Part shown: piece by piece, positions 6,885-9,815 of the stretch | How the letters are laid out: each line of letters begins with the position of its first letter | Position numbering within the stretch: the first letter of the stretch is position 1 | Source: an uncultured Acidimicrobium sp. | Lineage (GTDB): Bacteria; Actinomycetota; Acidimicrobiia; Acidimicrobiales; Ilumatobacteraceae | NCBI GenBank assembly: GCA_903853285.1 | Contig: CAINTF010000133.1 | Span: 1-9,815, forward strand | Direction of reading: 5' to 3' | DNA: 9,815 bases | Translations under genes and position numbers: made by a program | The notes under the pieces: model-generated | What the model was told of the DNA's origin: nothing | The model's input: only the letters and a program-made list of their open reading frames with translations | The model's database searches: none

Positions 6885-7940
6885 TTAAATTTCGTCCATC
6901 AATGTGCGCAACAACTCAACTTGCTGCACTGCATTTGGACCAATTGGATTAACGGAGATGACCGTGACTCCTGCTTCCTTGAACGCCGAAAGGCGTTCTT
7001 TGATAAAACTTTTCGGACCAACGAGATGCGAGTTGAGCAACCAGTCAGACGGCACTTTTGCTGCAGCCTCTTGCTTCTTGCCGTCCAAGTACAGATCTTG
7101 AATCTCAACAGCTTCTTTCTCGTAGCCGTATGCCTTGCAGATGTCGTTGTAAAAGTTTTTGCCCCGAGCACCCATGCCACCTACATACAAAGCGGTTGAA
7201 GGTCGAGCGAAGTCCAAAACTTTCTGCTGATCTTCGCCAGTAAGCGACTCGTCAATGGCAAGCATGCCGCCTGCGGAAATGTCCATGCGAGCACGTGATG
7301 GATCACGTTTTGCAGTGCCAGCCTTCAGCGCATCGCCCCACACGTTCTTGAATTTTTCTGGATAGAAAAATATCGGCATCCAACCATCAGCGACCTCTGC
7401 TGTGGCTTCAACGCTCTTGCCCATCAATGACGCCCACCAGATTGGAATCTCATTGCGAACTGGATGATTGATCAGTTTGAGTGCCTTACCCAATCCAGTG
7501 CCCTGACCTTGAGGTAGTGGAACCTCTACAGTTTTTCCTTGATACGACAAAGGCTTTTCGCGCTTCCACACTTCGCGACAGATATCGATGTATTCCTTGG
7601 TGCGCTGCAACGGCTTTTCATATGGCATGCCGTGGAATCCTTCGATCACTTGAGCGCCTGATGCACCAAGGCCGAGAATAAATCTGCCATTGCTGACGTA
7701 GTCGCAACCAGCGGCAGTCATTGCGACAAGCGCAGGTGTGCGCGAGTAGACATTGATGATTCCGGTACCGATCTGCAACTTGTCGGTAACTGCTGCAAGA
7801 TAACCAATTTGTGAAATCGCATCGTACGAATACGCTTCGGCCACCCACACCATGTCGAGACCAACTTTTTCAAGTTCAACAACCTGCTTGGCCGACGACT
7901 GAAAATCGGAAATGTAATTGATCATCATCGAAAGTTTCAT
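6885..7940 (-). CDS. LLM-class (luciferase-like) F420-dependent oxidoreductase
   Basis: A 351-residue luciferase-like TIM barrel of the type represented by mycobacterial Rv3520c, usually assigned to coenzyme F420. Diagnostic stretches are the N-terminal E-x-x-G-x-D-x-VWVAE (24-35), LQIGTGI (55-61), the RTPALVAMTAAG region (67-78), and SNGRFILGLGASG (83-95). The second half carries PIWWASLMGKS (166-176) and the TAEVADGW turn (180-187). Such enzymes move hydride between F420 and a carbonyl, alcohol or alkene. F420 rather than FMN use is inferred from family resemblance. The start ATG 7938-7940 has a modest AAGG purine run about 9 bp upstream. It lies 21 bp after the acyl-CoA ligase stop and 29 bp before the serine hydrolase start, so one mRNA is likely. 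The substrate is probably related to the acid activated by the ligase, but this is only inferred. Confidence 0.88.
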   Translation of the reverse strand: MKLSMMINYISDFQSSAKQVVELEKVGLDMVWVAEAYSYDAISQIGYLAAVTDKLQIGTGIINVYSRTPALVAMTAAGCDYVSNGRFILGLGASGAQVIEGFHGMPYEKPLQRTKEYIDICREVWKREKPLSYQGKTVEVPLPQGQGTGLGKALKLINHPVRNEIPIWWASLMGKSVEATAEVADGWMPIFFYPEKFKNVWGDALKAGTAKRDPSRARMDISAGGMLAIDESLTGEDQQKVLDFARPSTALYVGGMGARGKNFYNDICKAYGYEKEAVEIQDLYLDGKKQEAAAKVPSDWLLNSHLVGPKSFIKERLSAFKEAGVTVISVNPIGPNAVQQVELLRTLMDEI

Positions 7941-7961
7941 GATGAGAACCTTAGAGCGACT

Positions 7962-9530
7962 TCAGTTGACTTGGCGAGTTCGACCCACCCAATAAGGCGC
8001 ACGGAGGTCTTTTTTCAGGATCTTGCCAGAAGGATTACGAGGCAAGGCCTCGATCCAATCGACCGACTTTGGGCACTTGAAACTAGCCAGGCTCACTTTG
8101 GCAAACGCAATGATCTCGTCCTGCGTGACGACAACGTCCTTCTTGCGCACAACAATCGCTTTAGGTACTTCTCCCCATTTCTCGTCGGGTACACCAATGA
8201 CCGCAACGTCTGCAATGGCTGGGTGGGCCATCAATACGTTTTCCACCTCGGCTGGGTAAATGTTTTCGCCACCTGAGACAATCATGTCCTTGACGCGGTC
8301 ATATATATAGAGATAGCCGTCAGCATCGAGATAGCCGGCGTCTCCACTCCTAAACCAGCCACCATCCACAATCGACTTCGCGGTTTCTTCTGGCATGTTC
8401 CAATATCCGAGCATGATCTGCGGGCCCTTCACCCAGATCTCGCCCACTTCGCCAACCGGTTTGTCGTAATGGGTTTCATCATCGACAATTCGTAGCTGCA
8501 TGCCAGGCACAGGCTTGCCACACGAGCGCAACCGATGTTTGTTTGGTCCTTCAAGGTCGTGATCTTCAGGCATGAGCAAAGTCGTAGCGCCAGTTGTCTC
8601 GGTCAGTCCATACACCTGCATGAACTCTGTTTTAAATGCCTTGATCGATGATGCGAGCACTTCGTCTGAGATTGGTGATGCCCCGTACAAAATAAGTTTG
8701 AGACTCGAAAAATCTGCTTTGTCCAAATCGGGAACCATCAACATGAATTGCAATAATGCGGGAACGACGAATCCATGCGTGATGCGTTCTTCACCGATTA
8801 ATTTCACAAGTTCGACTGGATTGACATCGCGTACGATCACCGAACATGCTCCAACAAACTGACCCGCAGTAGCCCAACCACCACCACCGATGTGGAACAA
8901 CGGCATGGCCACCATGCTGATGGTTTGTGGAGTGAGTTTCCAGAGGTCTTTTGCAGTCGGCATCAACGCAAAAAAGTTGTTGTTTGTGAGCATCACACCT
9001 TTTGGACGTCCGGTCGTGCCGCTTGAGTACAACTGAAATGCAACATCCTCGTGACTTGCCTCGACGCCTGGGTCTTCATCTCTCCCGCTTGAGATAAATG
9101 AGTCGTACGACTGGTACTTGGAATGACCACCGATCACAACGATCGTCTTCACAGAAGTAAGTTCGTCGGCAATTGCCTCGAGGATGGGAACGAAATCTGG
9201 GCCAACGATCAGCACTTTGGCTGCCGCATCATTGACGATGTACAACACCTCTGGCCCGACGAGACGCCAGTTGACATCGACGCTCACTGCATTGAGCAGT
9301 GCACAGCCGTACAACACTTCAAAATGCTCGATCGAGTTCTTGTCAAGAAAAGCCACGCGGTCTTGCACACCGACACCGACAGTTCTGAGCGCTTGCGACA
9401 TTTGGCAGGCACGGTGATACAACTGCGACCACGATTGCTTTTTATTCCCCTGAATCAACGCAGTGCGGGTTCCGTACTCTGCGCTGTGACTGCGAACGAT
9501 GTCTGCCAAGTTGTTGATGTCGTTTGCCAT
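7962..9530 (-). CDS. Acyl-CoA synthetase / AMP-dependent ligase (FadD-type)
   Basis: A 522-residue adenylate-forming enzyme expected to convert a fatty or other carboxylic acid to acyl-CoA via an acyl-AMP. All core motifs are present from the ATG: the P-loop YSSGTTGRPKG (168-178), the A5-type YGLTETTG (307-314), the SGD motif (395-397), the hinge D-R-V-K-D followed by MIVSGGENIYPAEVE (411-430), and the C-terminal catalytic lysine in PSGKILKK (about K503). Architecture and length match FadD and FadD13-like ligases rather than NRPS modules, and there is no carrier domain. The chain-length pocket cannot be read by eye. I chose ATG 9528-9530. A TTG two codons upstream (9534-9536) is in frame but would sit inside the likely transcription start region. 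The gene leads the three-gene minus-strand operon and is divergent from the alpha/beta hydrolase. Confidence 0.92.
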   Translation of the reverse strand: MANDINNLADIVRSHSAEYGTRTALIQGNKKQSWSQLYHRACQMSQALRTVGVGVQDRVAFLDKNSIEHFEVLYGCALLNAVSVDVNWRLVGPEVLYIVNDAAAKVLIVGPDFVPILEAIADELTSVKTIVVIGGHSKYQSYDSFISSGRDEDPGVEASHEDVAFQLYSSGTTGRPKGVMLTNNNFFALMPTAKDLWKLTPQTISMVAMPLFHIGGGGWATAGQFVGACSVIVRDVNPVELVKLIGEERITHGFVVPALLQFMLMVPDLDKADFSSLKLILYGASPISDEVLASSIKAFKTEFMQVYGLTETTGATTLLMPEDHDLEGPNKHRLRSCGKPVPGMQLRIVDDETHYDKPVGEVGEIWVKGPQIMLGYWNMPEETAKSIVDGGWFRSGDAGYLDADGYLYIYDRVKDMIVSGGENIYPAEVENVLMAHPAIADVAVIGVPDEKWGEVPKAIVVRKKDVVVTQDEIIAFAKVSLASFKCPKSVDWIEALPRNPSGKILKKDLRAPYWVGRTRQVN

Positions 9531-9536
9531 AACCAA

Positions 9537-9542
9537 AAACTA
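9537..9542 (-). promoter_or_regulatory. Probable -10 box of acyl-CoA ligase operon
   Basis: On the minus strand TAGTTT lies 6 bp before ATG 9530, fitting a TANNNT box for a leaderless transcript. A TTGTGG hexamer 17 bp further upstream (9560-9565 on the plus strand) matches three bases of a -35 consensus. No Shine-Dalgarno sequence precedes the ATG, which agrees with leaderless initiation. Confidence 0.4.
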
Positions 9543-9600
9543 GCAATCTTGCCAATACCCCACAAGCGAGCGAACATTCATGTATTCCATACAAACCCAG

Positions 9601-9606
9601 TATCTT
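9601..9606 (+). promoter_or_regulatory. Possible -10 box of alpha/beta hydrolase gene
   Basis: TATCTT fits the TANNNT pattern 21 bp before GTG 9628. It would give a short leader of about 15 bases containing the GAGAAG purine run. The -35 region is not recognisable, so this is tentative. Confidence 0.28.
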
Positions 9607-9627
9607 TAGGCGCTGAGAAGAAAAATT

Positions 9628-9815
9628 GTGACCGCATCATCCACTCACCCTTCATCTGAAGGCATCCAACTTACGGTCTATGACTACGCACCAGAGTCGA
9701 CCAAACAACCTGTGTTGCTGTCACATGCGACAGGATTTCACGGCCGAGTGTTTGACCCAGTTGCAGATCATTTGCAAAATGCTTTTCACTGCTACTCATT
9801 TGACTACCGCGGACA
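9628..9815 (+). CDS. Alpha/beta hydrolase, N-terminal part (truncated by window end)
   Basis: Reading from GTG 9628 gives 62 complete codons that run off the window without a stop. The translation includes strand-and-loop features of the alpha/beta hydrolase fold. PVLLSHATGFHG (about 28-39) forms the oxyanion-hole loop, in the HG position typical of small-molecule hydrolases, and FDYRG (58-62) matches the DxRG strand-4 motif. Most of the lid and all of the catalytic Ser, Asp and His lie beyond the window, so the substrate cannot be judged. GAGAAG at 9615-9620 sits 7 bp before the GTG as a weak ribosome binding site. The gene diverges from the acyl-CoA ligase across a 97-bp gap. GTG is preferred because no ATG occurs in frame nearby. 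Confidence 0.8.
   Translation, partial: MTASSTHPSSEGIQLTVYDYAPESTKQPVLLSHATGFHGRVFDPVADHLQNAFHCYSFDYRG

Larger units (their letters stand above)
9531..9627. promoter_or_regulatory. Divergent promoter region between acyl-CoA ligase and alpha/beta hydrolase
   Basis: This 97-bp non-coding gap is the only intergenic space above 30 bp. It is more A+T-rich than the flanking genes. It must carry the start signals of both divergent genes, and room exists for one operator. I see no strong inverted repeat long enough to name as a regulator site. Confidence 0.6.

Noticed and set aside
9123..9659. 178-codon plus-strand open frame opposite the acyl-CoA ligase start and across the promoter region.
   Set aside because: Its translation is Cys, His and Asn-rich without domain features. 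The opposite strand carries an unambiguous ligase. The real plus-strand gene from GTG 9628 is in another frame.
1..9815. Search for tRNAs, rRNA, CRISPR arrays, IS ends, attachment sites, toxin-antitoxin or defence genes.
   Set aside because: Almost all sequence is covered by recognised metabolic genes. No clustered repeats, cloverleaf-like stretches or transposase motifs were seen.

Overview
This is an ordinary-looking, densely packed bacterial chromosome segment at roughly 50% G+C by eye. It carries eight complete protein genes and the first 62 codons of a ninth. There are no RNA genes, CRISPR arrays, insertion sequences or phage genes that I can see. The gene set points to an actinobacterium: an F420-type luciferase-like oxidoreductase, a FadD-type acyl-CoA ligase, a reductase resembling mycobacterial MenJ, a (3R)-hydroxyacyl-CoA dehydrogenase-type SDR, and apparently leaderless starts with TANNNT -10 boxes. 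The moderate G+C and very short gaps would suit a streamlined aquatic lineage such as an Acidimicrobiia (Ilumatobacter-like) member. That placement is inference from gene content, not a sequence match.

Layout. (1) 1-2231, minus strand: an SDR followed after 16 bp by a class III, HemL-like PLP aminotransferase. (2) 2230-5708, plus strand: a geranylgeranyl-reductase-family flavoprotein, then a nitronate monooxygenase-family protein (10 bp gap), then an MFS transporter whose start overlaps the preceding gene. (3) 5665-9530, minus strand, transcribed as acyl-CoA ligase, luciferase-like F420 oxidoreductase, beta-lactamase-fold serine hydrolase, with gaps of 21 and 29 bp. (4) 9628 to the window end, plus strand: the start of an alpha/beta hydrolase, divergent from the ligase.

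The first two groups diverge from a point where the SDR start and the first possible flavoprotein start share one CATG tetranucleotide. Two oppositely oriented -10-like hexamers overlap just inside the flavoprotein frame. The second and third groups converge, with the last 44 bp of the MFS and serine hydrolase genes lying on opposite strands of the same DNA. The only non-coding stretch above 30 bp is the 97-bp divergent promoter region at 9531-9627.

Function. The right-hand operon looks like a small module for activating a carboxylic acid to its CoA thioester (ligase), oxidising or reducing it or a relative with F420 (luciferase-like enzyme), and hydrolysing an ester or lactone (serine hydrolase). 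The SDR would fit the beta-oxidation step of the same chemistry. The flavoprotein, NMO-family and MFS genes could modify and move a polyprenyl or other hydrophobic compound. The substrates cannot be read from the sequence. I found no convincing new defence or mobile system. The most interesting signals are the shared-promoter architecture at 2229-2260 and the two uncharacterised enzyme neighbourhoods.
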